In this document: positions 54,944-63,653 of the stretch, one piece after another
Layout: every line of letters begins with the position of its first letter
How positions within the stretch are numbered: position 1 is the stretch's first letter
Source of the DNA: Corallococcus coralloides DSM 2259
Lineage (GTDB): Bacteria; Myxococcota; Myxococcia; Myxococcales; Myxococcaceae
DNA: 64,000 bases
Direction: 5' to 3'
Assembly (NCBI RefSeq): GCF_000255295.1
Contig: NC_017030.1
Span: 6,918,328 to 6,982,327, forward strand
The notes under the pieces: generated by a model
What the model was told of the DNA's origin: nothing
What the model saw: the letters and a program-made list of their open reading frames with translations, nothing else
Databases searched by the model: none
Program-made: the position numbers and the translations under genes

Positions 54944-55974
54944 TTCGCCAGGCCCTCCTGGATGGCGGTGCCCAGCTCGTTCGCCACCGCCTTCGCGGCC
55001 ACCTTGCCCGCGTTCGCGATGGCGCGCGCCTTGGAGCGGCCGTGCGCCTTGATGAAGATGCGGTCGAACCCGAGGATGGGCGCGCCGCCGTACTGCTCCC
55101 AGTCCGTGATGTCCTTCAGCCGTTCAATCCCGGAGGACAGCATGGCCAGGCCCGCGCGCCAGCGCAGGCTCTCCTTGTAGGCGTACTGGGCCAGCTCCAT
55201 CACCGTGTCGTGCACGCCCTCCAGCATCTTCAGGCACACGTTGCCCACGAAGCCGTCCGTGACGATGACGTCCACCGTGCCGCGCGGGATGTCGATGCCC
55301 TCCACGTTCCCCGTGAAGTTGAGCCCCGCCATCTGCGACAGCCGCTGGTGCGCCTCCACCACGCGCGGCGGCCCCTTCTGCGGCTCGACGCCGTTGGACA
55401 AGAGCGCCACCTTGGGCCGCTCGTTGCGGGAGATGATGCGCGCGTAGGCGCTGCCCATGACGGCGAACGCCACCAGGTCCTCCGCGGTGGCCTCCACCGT
55501 GGCGCCCACGTCGAGGATGAGGCTGAACGGGTCCTGCTTCGCCCCGCGCACACCCCGCGTGGGGTACACCGTGGCCAGGGCCGCGCGGCGCACGCCGGGA
55601 ATCAGCTGGAAGTGGCGCTTGCACGCGAGCACGCCCGCGCCCGTGTTGCCCGCGGAGACGAGCGCATGCGCTTCCCCTTCCGCCACCAGCCGGGCGGCCA
55701 CCGCCACGGAGGACTCGGGTTTGCGCGCCAGCGCCTCGCCGGGCTTCTCGTCCATGCCCACGTAGTCGCCCGCGTGGTGCACGGAGATGCGCTCCCCGTT
55801 GTGCTTGATGCCCGCCAGGGCCTCGTCGATGACCGGCCGGTCCCCCACGAGCAGCGCGTGGATGTGCGGAGACTCCAGCGAAAGCTGGGCGGCGCCTCGC
55901 ACCACCTCCGCCGGGCCGTGATCGCTCCCCATCACGTCGAACGCGATGGTGATGTGCTGCGGCTTGCCCACCAT
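54940..55974 (-). CDS. plsX: phosphate acyltransferase PlsX
   Basis: A 344-residue protein that converts acyl-ACP to acyl-phosphate for glycerolipid synthesis. Signatures: ITIAFDVMGSDHGPAEVVRGA at the start, VSAGNTGAGVLACKRH, LDVGATVEATAEDL, VALLSNGVEPQKG and DVIVTDGFVGNVCLKMLEG, plus GAPILGFDRIFIKAHGRS at the end. The ATG at 55974 is preferred to 55983 because the hexamer TAGGAT overlaps the latter. The downstream HAD gene is coupled. The usual fabH/rpmF neighbours are absent. Confidence 0.95.
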   Translation of the reverse strand: MVGKPQHITIAFDVMGSDHGPAEVVRGAAQLSLESPHIHALLVGDRPVIDEALAGIKHNGERISVHHAGDYVGMDEKPGEALARKPESSVAVAARLVAEGEAHALVSAGNTGAGVLACKRHFQLIPGVRRAALATVYPTRGVRGAKQDPFSLILDVGATVEATAEDLVAFAVMGSAYARIISRNERPKVALLSNGVEPQKGPPRVVEAHQRLSQMAGLNFTGNVEGIDIPRGTVDVIVTDGFVGNVCLKMLEGVHDTVMELAQYAYKESLRWRAGLAMLSSGIERLKDITDWEQYGGAPILGFDRIFIKAHGRSKARAIANAGKVAAKAVANELGTAIQEGLAK

Positions 55975-55981
55975 GGTCCCC

Positions 55982-55987
55982 ATCCTA
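55982..55987 (-). promoter_or_regulatory. putative -10 box of plsX
   Basis: TAGGAT on the minus strand ends 7 bases before the ATG at 55974 and overlaps the stop of the MFS gene and an alternative ATG at 55983. Confidence 0.35.
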
Positions 55988-57295
55988 TGAGCTTTGCTCC
56001 GCGCCTGCTCCCGACATTCGCACCTGTGTCACCAACGACAGTGCCAAAAGTCCACCCAGCGCCACCAGCACCGCCCCCGTCCCATAGGGCGCTGTCGGGC
56101 CCAGTCGGGTGAAGAGCAGGCCGCCCAGCGCGGGCCCGATGATGCGGCCCAGGGACCCGGACGCTTGATAAGCCCCCAGCACCGCCCCCTGGCGCTCCAT
56201 GGGCGCGTGCAGGGACACCAGCGCGGACAGGCACGGCGTCACCAGCGCGGAGCCCACCGCCAACAGGCCCATCACCGGGAAGAGCCACCCGTAAGACGGC
56301 GCCACGGGCAAGAGGGCCAGCCCCGCCGCCGTCAGCCCGAAGCCCACCACGGCCACCGGGGCCTCCCGCCCTCCCCTGCCCCCCGGGGCACCTTCCGCCC
56401 CTTGGCCCGGCGCGCCATGAGCCGCCACCAGCCGGCGCACCAGCCCGCCCTGCACCAGCGCGGACAGCACGCCCACCACCGCGAAGAGCGCCCCGGAGCG
56501 CAGGCTCGCCTCCTTGAGGACGGCCGCGTCCGGATGCACCGCGTGCACCAGCCACCCGCCCTCCAGCGGCACCGGCCCGGAGGAGAGGAAGCGCGTCAAA
56601 AGGTAGACGGAGAAGGTGCCCTCCATCTGCGCGAAGGCCACCGTGTAGAGCAGCACCAGCACCACGCACCGGCCCACGACGGGCAGCGTCAACACGGCGG
56701 CGGCGCCCCGCATGCTGCGCGTCGTCGCGGACGGCGAGTCCGCCCTGCGCGTCTCCGGCAGGAAGAACCAGGTGTTGATGAGGTTCAGCGCGGACAGCCC
56801 CGCCGCGAACAGGCCGATGGCCAGGTTGCCACCCCACGCCCCCAGCACGCCGCCCAGCGCGGGCCCCAGCACGAAGCCCAGGCCGAACGCCGCGCCGATG
56901 ATGCCCATGCCCCGCGCGCGCTCATGCGGCTTGGTGATGTCCGCCACCACCGCCTGCGCCGTGGACACGTTGCCGCCGGACACCCCGTCGATGACGCGCG
57001 ACAGGAACAACAGGGGCAGCGTGTGCGCGAAGGCGAACAGCACGTAGCCCAGGAGCGAGCCCACCTGGGAGATGAGCAGCACCGGCCGCCGGCCGAACCG
57101 GTCCGACAGCCGCCCCATGATGGGCGCCGCCACCAGCTGCATCAGCGAGTACACCGCGACGAGCAGCCCCACCGCGAAGGGGGAAGCGCCAAAGCGCACG
57201 CCGTACACGCCCAGCTGCGGAATCAGGATGCCGAACCCGATGAGGTCCAGGACGGCGATGCCGAACACCACCCGCAGCGACGCCTCCCGAGCCAA
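55985..57295 (-). CDS. MFS transporter, TetA-like drug efflux family
   Basis: A 436-residue protein with 12 predicted membrane segments. Motif A between TM2 and TM3 reads GRLSDRFGRRPVLL, and the segment after TM4 has VADITKPHERARGMGIIGAAFGLGFVLGPALGG (motif C region), typical of proton-driven drug antiporters of the DHA1/TetA type. A loop of about 40 residues (HGAPGQGAEGAPGGRGG) sits in the second half. The start is TTG at 57295, with GGGAG about 8 bases upstream. The substrate is unknown; a tetracycline-specific role is not implied. Confidence 0.9.
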   Translation of the reverse strand: MAREASLRVVFGIAVLDLIGFGILIPQLGVYGVRFGASPFAVGLLVAVYSLMQLVAAPIMGRLSDRFGRRPVLLISQVGSLLGYVLFAFAHTLPLLFLSRVIDGVSGGNVSTAQAVVADITKPHERARGMGIIGAAFGLGFVLGPALGGVLGAWGGNLAIGLFAAGLSALNLINTWFFLPETRRADSPSATTRSMRGAAAVLTLPVVGRCVVLVLLYTVAFAQMEGTFSVYLLTRFLSSGPVPLEGGWLVHAVHPDAAVLKEASLRSGALFAVVGVLSALVQGGLVRRLVAAHGAPGQGAEGAPGGRGGREAPVAVVGFGLTAAGLALLPVAPSYGWLFPVMGLLAVGSALVTPCLSALVSLHAPMERQGAVLGAYQASGSLGRIIGPALGGLLFTRLGPTAPYGTGAVLVALGGLLALSLVTQVRMSGAGAEQSS

Positions 57296-57341
57296 CTTCG
57301 CACTCCCTCGTCCCTTCGAGGGACCGTTGGAAAAGACAAGA

Positions 57342-57374
57342 CCGCCGGAGCGCGCGTACGGGGCGCTCCGGCGG
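57342..57374 (-). terminator. intrinsic terminator of the gltABC operon
   Basis: CCGCCGGAGCG (57342-57352) pairs with CGCTCCGGCGG (57364-57374), an 11-bp perfect stem. On the minus strand it is followed by CTTGTCTTTT (57332-57341), a U-rich tail. It lies 33 bases after the gltC stop. Confidence 0.75.
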
Positions 57375-57406
57375 CCGGGAAGAATCCCACTCTCAGCGCG
57401 AGGCGT

Positions 57407-59458
57407 CTACATCGCCTCGGCGGACTGCATTTGACGGTTGGCCGTGTCGCGCTCGATGCAGCCCTTGGTCATCGTGTACTGGTACGTGCCCAGCTCGTCA
57501 CGCCAGTACTCGCCCTCGTAGGGCCAGTAGAGCTGATCGTCCGCCACCGCCACGGAGAACTTGTACTTCTTGACGATGGCCGTGCGGCCGCCCGCCTTGA
57601 GCTGCTCCTCCAGGAACTCCTTCTCCTTGGTGGTCGTCTCGAACTTGATGCGCAGGCCGTTGGCCAGGAGCAGCTTGAGCGCGCCCAGCTCCGACTCCAG
57701 CTTGCCCTTGGCCATGATGCCGGCCTTGGAGATGAGGCTGGTGCGCTGGACCTTGAGCTCCTCCAGGAGCTGCTTGGTCAGCTCCGAGTACTTGAACGTG
57801 TCGCCCTTGTTGGAGAACAGGTCCATCTCACCCTCGAGCTCCAGGATGGAGTCGTTGGTCTTCTTCAGGTCCTGATCCGTGAGGGCCAGCCGCAGGATGC
57901 GCTCCAGGATGACGTCCGTGCCGTTCTTCTCCAGGCCGTCCTTGTTCTTCTTCTGCACGTCCGCGAGCACCGTGTAGTACTCGGAGGCCTCCATGTTCTT
58001 CTTCACGAGCCCGTCCAGCTCGTCGTGCACGGGCAGGTAGGTGCGCTCGAAGTCCTGGAGGATGAGGTTGGACTCCCGGTAGCGGCAGTTCTCGTAATAG
58101 ATGACCGCCTTGAGGATGAGCGCCTCCGGGAAGTACTCCTCGCGGAAGAAGGGCGACGACAGGGTGATGAGGTTGCCCAGCGCCTGCTCGTACTGGCCGA
58201 TGCGGTAGTTGGCCCAGGACGACTCGAAGAGGGCCTCCAGCCACTGCGTGTTCCCGCGCTCCACCTTGTTCAAATAGAAGATGGAGAAGCGGTTCTGCTG
58301 CATGCCGTAGTGCGTACGGGCCAGCTGCATGAAGGCCAGCTCGCGCAGCGACTTGTCCAGCTTCGCCGCCTCGCCGGTGCGGCCCGCCATGGGACGGGTG
58401 AGGCGCACCACTTCCTTCATGGCCTCCACGGACGCGAGCACGTCCGTGTTGCCGCGCTTGCTGGCCGCGTCCTTGTTGCGCGTGCCGTTGCGGAAGAAGG
58501 CCAGGCCCTCCAGGTACTTCGCGCGCGGGTAGAACGCGTCCGTGCGCGGGATGGTCAGCGCCAGGCGCTTCACTTCTTCAAAGGACTTGTCCGCGTTCTC
58601 CGTCTGGCCCACCTGATCCAGCGCGCGGCCACGCACGAAGTGGTAGCGCGCCAGCAGGTAGCGGAACTCGTTGCGGAACTTCTCCGGGAACTCGTAGTTC
58701 GCGTACCGGGCGATCTCATCCAGGATGACCGTCTCGTTCTGCGTCTTGCGGCTGATGAAGAACAGCCACTCCAGGCTCGTCTTGAAGAACTTCGTGGACG
58801 GGCCCGCGGCGAGGATCTTGGAGAACTCGCCCAGCGACGAGTGGTACAGCCCCATGCGGTAGAGCGACTTGGCGAGCACGTAGCGCGCTTCCACGTGCAG
58901 GCCCTGGAGCTTGGGGTCCCCCAACAGCTCGTGGGAGGCCATCGCGGCCTTCTCGTACTCGTCGTTCTTGAACAGGCTGATGGCCGCGTCCAGGCGCTGG
59001 CGGTCCGCCGTCTTGCCGGACACGTCCACCGCGTCGAACGTCATGGTGGGCGCGGGCGGCTTGTCGTTGTCGCCCGTGAGGTCCAGGCCCAGGCCGGGGC
59101 TGCCCTGCGCGGCCGGCTTCGCGGGCGGCGTGGGCTTCGCGGCGGGCGCGGCGGGCATCGCCGAGGGCGCGGGCGTCGTCGTCACCGCGGCCGGAGGCGT
59201 GGCCGGGTTGCCCGCGGGCGCGGGCTCGCTGGTGGCGGTGGAGGACTCGTCCACCTCCTCGGCCGGAGCGGTCGCCTTGCCCTTGCCGCGCTTGGCGCTG
59301 GTCTTCTTCTTCGAGGAAGCCTTCGAAGAGGCCCCCTTCTTCTTCTTCTTCGACTGGCCCGCCAGGTCCAGCCCTTCAAAGGACTGGGCCAGCGTGGGGG
59401 CCGTGTACGCGAGCGTGAGCCCGAGGACGGCGAGGCGGAGGAACCGGTGGGTGCGCAT
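57407..59458 (-). CDS. gltC: gliding-motility protein GltC-like TPR protein
   Basis: A 683-residue exported protein. Signal peptide 1-24 (AYTAPTLAQ). Then a lysine-rich patch (KKKKKGASSKASSKKK), an Ala/Pro-rich linker to about residue 120 that includes GLGLDLTGD, and from about 145 a long helical domain with TPR-like units (AAISLFKNDEYEKAAMASHELL, YVLAKSLYRMGLYHSSLGEF). By order with two small barrel genes next to it I identify the myxobacterial gltA-gltB-gltC set, which encodes part of the envelope-spanning gliding (focal adhesion) apparatus. It is the last gene of the operon, with a strong terminator after it. Orthology is from memory and synteny. Confidence 0.75.
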   Translation of the reverse strand: MRTHRFLRLAVLGLTLAYTAPTLAQSFEGLDLAGQSKKKKKGASSKASSKKKTSAKRGKGKATAPAEEVDESSTATSEPAPAGNPATPPAAVTTTPAPSAMPAAPAAKPTPPAKPAAQGSPGLGLDLTGDNDKPPAPTMTFDAVDVSGKTADRQRLDAAISLFKNDEYEKAAMASHELLGDPKLQGLHVEARYVLAKSLYRMGLYHSSLGEFSKILAAGPSTKFFKTSLEWLFFISRKTQNETVILDEIARYANYEFPEKFRNEFRYLLARYHFVRGRALDQVGQTENADKSFEEVKRLALTIPRTDAFYPRAKYLEGLAFFRNGTRNKDAASKRGNTDVLASVEAMKEVVRLTRPMAGRTGEAAKLDKSLRELAFMQLARTHYGMQQNRFSIFYLNKVERGNTQWLEALFESSWANYRIGQYEQALGNLITLSSPFFREEYFPEALILKAVIYYENCRYRESNLILQDFERTYLPVHDELDGLVKKNMEASEYYTVLADVQKKNKDGLEKNGTDVILERILRLALTDQDLKKTNDSILELEGEMDLFSNKGDTFKYSELTKQLLEELKVQRTSLISKAGIMAKGKLESELGALKLLLANGLRIKFETTTKEKEFLEEQLKAGGRTAIVKKYKFSVAVADDQLYWPYEGEYWRDELGTYQYTMTKGCIERDTANRQMQSAEAM

Positions 59459-59463
59459 GAGTC

Positions 59464-60360
59464 TCAGGAACCGGAGGGGAAGAAGAAGGACAGGCCCAGC
59501 TCGAACAGGATCTGGTTGCGGAGGTAGTTGGGCGTGGGATCCCGGCCCTTCTCCACGTAGATGATGTCGCGCAGCTCCGTGCGCAGCGTCATCCACCGGT
59601 TGAAGAAGAAGCGCAGACCGACGCCCACGTTGCCGCCGCCCGTGAGGTACGACTTGCTGCCCGCGACAGGCGTGCCGTCCGACAGCGACTCCGCCGGGCC
59701 CTTGTACTGGACGACGGTCGCGCCCACGACGCCGTACATGTCGAAGTGGACGAACTTCTCCGCCAGCAGCGACAGCTTGCCGTAGATGGGCGCCCACTGG
59801 ACGTCCACGCCGCCCATGAGGGTCATCTGGCCGGGCGCGTACCCGTCCAGTTCCTCGCGGGTGGGCGCGCTGCAGCCTCGGGTGTCACCGCCCTCGCCCG
59901 GCGTGAAGGTGCACTTCTGCGCGGAGCCCGCCACGGAGTTCAGCGCGTAGCCGCCGCGCAGGCCCACGCCCAGGGTCTCCATGGGGAAGTAGGTGACGGT
60001 GCCGCCGAAGAGGTACTTCTTGAAGAACGCGTCGCGGATGGTGATGGACGCGGACGGGCTCACCTCGAAGCGGCCCTTCTTGAGGAACATGTGGCCGGAC
60101 ACCGGCCGGATGCGCTCGCGAAGGGGCCCCAGGGCGTCCTTGTCCACCTCGGACACGTCGCCGGCCTCCTCCTCCTGGGAGGTGGAGGGCGGGTTGGAGT
60201 TGGCGGCCGTCTTGGGGGCGGCAGCCGCCGGAGCCGGAGCGGGCGTGGCCGGAGCCGCCGGAGCGGCGGCGGCCGGAGCGGGCGCGGGGGCCTGGTCGGC
60301 GGCGGCGAGCGCGGGCACGCCCGCGCACAGGGTCAGGAGCAGACGGAAGGCGGGCTTCAT
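59464..60360 (-). CDS. gltB: gliding-motility outer-membrane barrel protein GltB-like
   Basis: A 298-residue protein. The signal peptide ends at ALAAA (about 20); an Ala/Pro linker follows to about residue 65. Residues 95-298 are beta-barrel-like: alternating strands (GRFEVSPSASITIRDAFF, GGTVTYFPMETLGVGLRGGYAL, LMGGVDVQWAPIYGKLSLL, GGGNVGVGLRFFFNRWMTLRTEL) and a terminal aromatic strand FELGLSFFFPSGS. It shares the barrel pattern WAPIYGKLSLL with its neighbour's WAPLYGKVSFL, so the two are paralogues. Coupled to gltA by ATGA, 5 bases before gltC. Predicted outer-membrane part of the gliding complex. Confidence 0.75.
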   Translation of the reverse strand: MKPAFRLLLTLCAGVPALAAADQAPAPAPAAAAPAAPATPAPAPAAAAPKTAANSNPPSTSQEEEAGDVSEVDKDALGPLRERIRPVSGHMFLKKGRFEVSPSASITIRDAFFKKYLFGGTVTYFPMETLGVGLRGGYALNSVAGSAQKCTFTPGEGGDTRGCSAPTREELDGYAPGQMTLMGGVDVQWAPIYGKLSLLAEKFVHFDMYGVVGATVVQYKGPAESLSDGTPVAGSKSYLTGGGNVGVGLRFFFNRWMTLRTELRDIIYVEKGRDPTPNYLRNQILFELGLSFFFPSGS

Positions 60361-61184
60361 TCGGACTCCCTCCCCGTCGACTTGAGGGGCAGGAAGATGG
60401 AGATGCCCGCGTTGAGGGTCATGACGTTCTGGAGGGCGCCCTTGCTGCTGCCCAGGGGCTGGTCCACGTAGGAGGTGTTGATGAGGGCCACGTTGACGGC
60501 CAGGTAGTCCTTGGTGACGAAGCGCATGCCCAGGCCCAGGTCGAAGGCCGGGTTGAGGCCGCGGTCCGGCAGCGCGGAGGTCTCCGTCCTCACCACGCCC
60601 ATGCCACCCAGGAGGTAGCCGTCGAAGTGGAGGATGGAGTTGAGGAAGGACACCTTGCCGTAGAGCGGTGCCCACTCCAGGTCGCCCATGGCGGACCAGT
60701 TCGGCACGGAAGCGTAGATCTTGCTGTTGAAGGTGCGCTTCGCCGTGCTGACGTCATCCGACGGGATGACCTGGATGAGCGAGCCACGCGCCGAGATGGC
60801 CAGCGTGTCCGACAGGTACCAGGCCGCGCGCAGCGAGCCGCCGAACTTCGAATAGAACGGGTCGTTCACGGAGAGGCTCACGAACGGTGAGATCTCCAGG
60901 CGGTTCTTCTTCAGGTAGACCTTGCGCTGAACGCTCTTCACCCGGTCGTCCTGGGTGATGTCCGTGAGCGGCATCAGCGCCTCGACCGGGATTTCCTTCG
61001 CCGGGGTGGCGGCAGGCGGCGACGCGGGACGTGCTTCTTCGTCCGGCGGCGGCGCGGGGTTCTCTTCAGGTGGCTTGGCCTGGGCGTCCTCGGTCAGATC
61101 GAGGCCCATGCCTGGCTGGTTCTGGGCGGGGGCCAGCGCGGGCCACATCAGGCTCAGCGCAAGCAGCAGCGTGGGGCGGTTCAA
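60357..61184 (-). CDS. gltA: gliding-motility outer-membrane barrel protein GltA-like
   Basis: A 275-residue protein read from the TTG at 61184, giving a clean signal peptide (NRPTLLLALSLMWPALAPA). An ATG at 61235 is in frame and adds 17 residues, but it lies only about 8 bases from the predicted transcription start. After the signal, the mature N-terminus has GMGLDLTED, also present in gltC, then a proline-rich linker and a barrel (about 95-275) with RLEISPFVSLSVNDPFYSKFG, MGDLEWAPLYGKVSFL, GLGMRFVTKDYLAVNVALI and the final strand NAGISIFLPL. First gene of the gltA-gltB-gltC operon, with its promoter at 61251-61279. Confidence 0.75.
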   Translation of the reverse strand: MNRPTLLLALSLMWPALAPAQNQPGMGLDLTEDAQAKPPEENPAPPPDEEARPASPPAATPAKEIPVEALMPLTDITQDDRVKSVQRKVYLKKNRLEISPFVSLSVNDPFYSKFGGSLRAAWYLSDTLAISARGSLIQVIPSDDVSTAKRTFNSKIYASVPNWSAMGDLEWAPLYGKVSFLNSILHFDGYLLGGMGVVRTETSALPDRGLNPAFDLGLGMRFVTKDYLAVNVALINTSYVDQPLGSSKGALQNVMTLNAGISIFLPLKSTGRESE

Positions 61185-61250
61185 GTCCGGGCGCTCCGTG
61201 GGGGGAGGGAACGTACTGCCACCGGAAGGCAGCATGACATCAGCCTCGCC

Positions 61251-61279
61251 ATCCTATCGGCCGTATTCCCAACCATCAA
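61251..61279 (-). promoter_or_regulatory. sigma-70-like promoter of gltA-gltB-gltC
   Basis: On the minus strand: TTGATG (61274-61279), a 17-base spacer, TAGGAT (61251-61256). The predicted start near 61244 gives a leader of about 60 bases to the TTG at 61184. The surrounding 61236-61455 region is AT-richer than average and is shared with the divergent cglC-like gene. Confidence 0.5.
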
Positions 61280-61361
61280 CCAGCAGAATGCGCCTGCCTC
61301 CTCTGTATTCCTCCCGTATCGCTTCACAATTCCACTGATCTCACGCCCCGCGGGTCAGGGG

Positions 61362-61389
61362 TTGGCGCGCGAAAGTGGTGTGCTACCGT
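61362..61389 (+). promoter_or_regulatory. possible promoter of the cglC-like gene
   Basis: TTGGCG (61362-61367), 16 bases, TACCGT (61384-61389), about 65 bases before the ATG at 61456. Weak match. Confidence 0.25.
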
Positions 61390-61455
61390 TCGCGGGTTCC
61401 GGGCGCTGTCCTCCCCCTACGCGCCCTGATTCCATCCTTCCTAGAGGTCTCAAAG

Positions 61456-61962
61456 ATGTTCGTGCGAACCGCGCTCTTCCTGTCCGCCGCCCTGATGCTG
61501 GGAGGCTGCGACGTCACCACCGAGCTGGGCAAGCCGTGCCAACTGGTGCGCAGGGCCACGGCCGAGGAGCAGGCGGCGCAGGGCCGCAAGTTCATGGAGA
61601 TCCAGGAGAAGGACATCGCCGTGGATCAGGACTTCATCTCCTTTGGTTCGCTGGACTGCGAGGACCTCGTCTGCGTCCGCGACGACCTGAGCCCCCGCAG
61701 CGACAACCCGGAGGCGTTCGCCCTGGGCTACTGCAGCAAGGAGTGCGTGCAGGGCACCACGACGGGCTGCGAGATCACCCGCACCGTGGGCGACGTGGAG
61801 GAGGGCCTCAAGGAGCGCATGACGTGCCGTCCCCTGCTCCTGGACCAGGACACGCTGGACGCCATCAAGATCGCCGACGAGGGCTTCTACCGGCGCACCT
61901 TCGGCGAGAACAACTCGCCCTATTTCTGCGCGGGCGCCGTCTCTGCGTCCCAGGGCACCTGA
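61456..61962 (+). CDS. cglC: CglC-like gliding-motility lipoprotein
   Basis: A 168-residue lipoprotein (RTALFLSAALMLGGC, lipobox LGGC at 15-18). The mature part has spaced cysteines (GKPCQLV, LDCEDLVCVRDD, GYCSKECVQG, TTGCEI, MTCRPL, YFCAGA), likely disulfide-bonded. In M. xanthus the gltA-gltB-gltC genes neighbour the contact-stimulated gliding lipoprotein cglC (agmO), a protein transferable between cells; position and lipoprotein type match here, but the sequence was not compared. AGAGG lies 10 bases before the ATG (this could also be a -10). Divergent from gltA. Confidence 0.65.
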   Translation: MFVRTALFLSAALMLGGCDVTTELGKPCQLVRRATAEEQAAQGRKFMEIQEKDIAVDQDFISFGSLDCEDLVCVRDDLSPRSDNPEAFALGYCSKECVQGTTTGCEITRTVGDVEEGLKERMTCRPLLLDQDTLDAIKIADEGFYRRTFGENNSPYFCAGAVSASQGT

Positions 61963-61985
61963 ACGGCGCACTGAACAGTCGCCTC

Positions 61986-62012
61986 GCGCGAAAGGGTTAG
62001 ACCTTTTCGCGC
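61986..62012 (+). terminator. hairpin after the cglC-like gene
   Basis: GCGCGAAAGG (61986-61995) pairs with CCTTTTCGCGC (62002-62012), with one bulged base and a 6-base loop. A C-run rather than a U-run follows. Confidence 0.5.
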
Positions 62013-62064
62013 CCCCCGTTCGTAAAGGCAGGGCCCGCGTTTCAAACGCCTCTGGAGCCCTGCC

Positions 62065-63489
62065 ATGAATCGTACGGTCCTGTTCCTCGCCCTGGCTGGT
62101 GGCCTTGCCCTCACCGCGCTGGTGCTGGGCATGCCCCGCGGGGGCGGTCTCCCGCCCACGCCGCATGTCGTCGTGACGCCTCCCCCGCCCGTCACTCCGC
62201 CGGGGCCGCGTGCGTCCACGGGCAGCCTCCAGGTCACGAGCCGGCTGTCGCACCCGTACGTGCCGGTGGGCCCTTCGGAGACGTACGTGACGGTGGACCT
62301 CACCGGCGCGGAGGTGCCCGGGGCGAAGAGGAGCCCGGTGAACCTGGCGGTGGTCATCGACCGGTCCGGGTCCATGAGCGGCTACAAGCTCCAGCAGGCG
62401 AAGCAGGCCGCGCGGCACCTGGTGACGCTGCTGCGTGACGAGGACCGGCTGGCCATCGTGCACTACGGCAGCGACGTGAAGAGCCTGCCGTCCCTGCCGG
62501 CCACCGCGGGCAACCGCGAGCGGATGCTCCAGTTCATCGACGGCATCTGGGATGACGGCGGCACCAACATCAGCGCGGGCCTGTCCGTGGGCCGCACGCA
62601 GCTGGCGTCCGCCATGGGCGGGACGGCCACGGTGAACCGCCTCATCCTGATGAGCGACGGCCAGCCCACCGAGGGCGTTTCCGACGAGGAGGGGCTGAAG
62701 AACGTGGTGCGGGAGATCCGCGCCTCCGGCATCACGGTGAGCTCCATTGGCGTGGGCACGGACTTCAACGAGGACCTGATGCAGGCCTTCGCGGAGTACG
62801 GCGCCGGCGCGTATGGCTTCCTGGAGGACGCGAGCAAGCTGTCCACCCTCTTCCAGCGCGACCTGCAGCAGGCCACCACCGCGGTGGCGCGCAACGTGGA
62901 GCTGTCCTTCGAACTGCCCCCCGGCACGAGCTTGGGCGAGGTGCTGGGCTACCGCGCGCACCAGGCCGGCAACACCGTGCGCGTGGCGCTGCCGGACTTC
63001 TCCGCGGGCCAGGTGGAGCGCGTGGTCGCGCGCCTCCACGTGACGGGCACCGCTCCGGGCCAGTCCGTGCAGGTGGCGGGGCTGAAGGTCGCGTACACGG
63101 ACCTGCTGGTGCAGAAGAACGTGGAGGACCAGTCCACGCTGGCCGCGGTGGCCACCCACGTTCAGGAGGAGATCGTCCAGCGCCAGGACAAGGAGGCCAC
63201 GGTGTACGCGGCCCGGGCCCGCAGCGCGCAGAACCTCCAGAAGGCCGCGGAGGCCATGAGCCAGGGCAAGAAGGCCGAAGCGAAGGGCTACCTCTCCCAG
63301 AACCAGGCCCTCTTCGAGGAGGCGGGCGCGGTGGCGGGCGCGGCGGCGGTGGCGGCGGATCAGGCCGAGCAGAGCCGCGCGATGCAGGAATACGACGACG
63401 CGGATTCCTATGAGGCCCAGAAGGCCGCCGTGAAGAACAGCAAGGTGAAGGCGCTCAAGAGCTTCGGGCGCATGGGCTCGACGTACTGA
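62065..63489 (+). CDS. von Willebrand factor A-domain protein
   Basis: A 474-residue exported or membrane-anchored protein. A hydrophobic N-terminal segment (5-23) is followed by a proline-rich spacer. The vWA domain spans about 92-265, with a complete MIDAS: D-R-S-G-S (D99, S101, S103), the threonine in [11 protein letters not shown] and the aspartate in [13 protein letters not shown] beta-sandwich part follows ([22 protein letters not shown]). The last 120 residues are helical and Ala/Gln/Lys-rich ([20 protein letters not shown]), probably coiled coil. Likely binds a protein partner through a metal ion. GGAG lies 7-8 bases before the ATG. Confidence 0.88.
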   Translation: MNRTVLFLALAGGLALTALVLGMPRGGGLPPTPHVVVTPPPPVTPPGPRASTGSLQVTSRLSHPYVPVGPSETYVTVDLTGAEVPGAKRSPVNLAVVIDRSGSMSGYKLQQAKQAARHLVTLLRDEDRLAIVHYGSDVKSLPSLPATAGNRERMLQFIDGIWDDGGTNISAGLSVGRTQLASAMGGTATVNRLILMSDGQPTEGVSDEEGLKNVVREIRASGITVSSIGVGTDFNEDLMQAFAEYGAGAYGFLEDASKLSTLFQRDLQQATTAVARNVELSFELPPGTSLGEVLGYRAHQAGNTVRVALPDFSAGQVERVVARLHVTGTAPGQSVQVAGLKVAYTDLLVQKNVEDQSTLAAVATHVQEEIVQRQDKEATVYAARARSAQNLQKAAEAMSQGKKAEAKGYLSQNQALFEEAGAVAGAAAVAADQAEQSRAMQEYDDADSYEAQKAAVKNSKVKALKSFGRMGSTY

Positions 63490-63653
63490 GCGTTGGGCCC
63501 AGGGCGTGCGAGGGGGCATCGCCCGCCCCCCTGCCCGCCCGCCATCGCGACGTCGCATCTTCGCGGTTGACCTCCGGAATCGCGTGGCCCTATCTCCGCG
63601 TTCTTCCAGGCTTCACCCCCTGGAAGCAGGGCGCACTGGAGGCGCGGACAAGC

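Noticed and set aside
55994..59527. An 1177-codon frame opposite the MFS and gltC genes
   Set aside because: Arg/His-rich shadow with no family features; the other strand has signal peptide, membrane segments and TPR-like helices.
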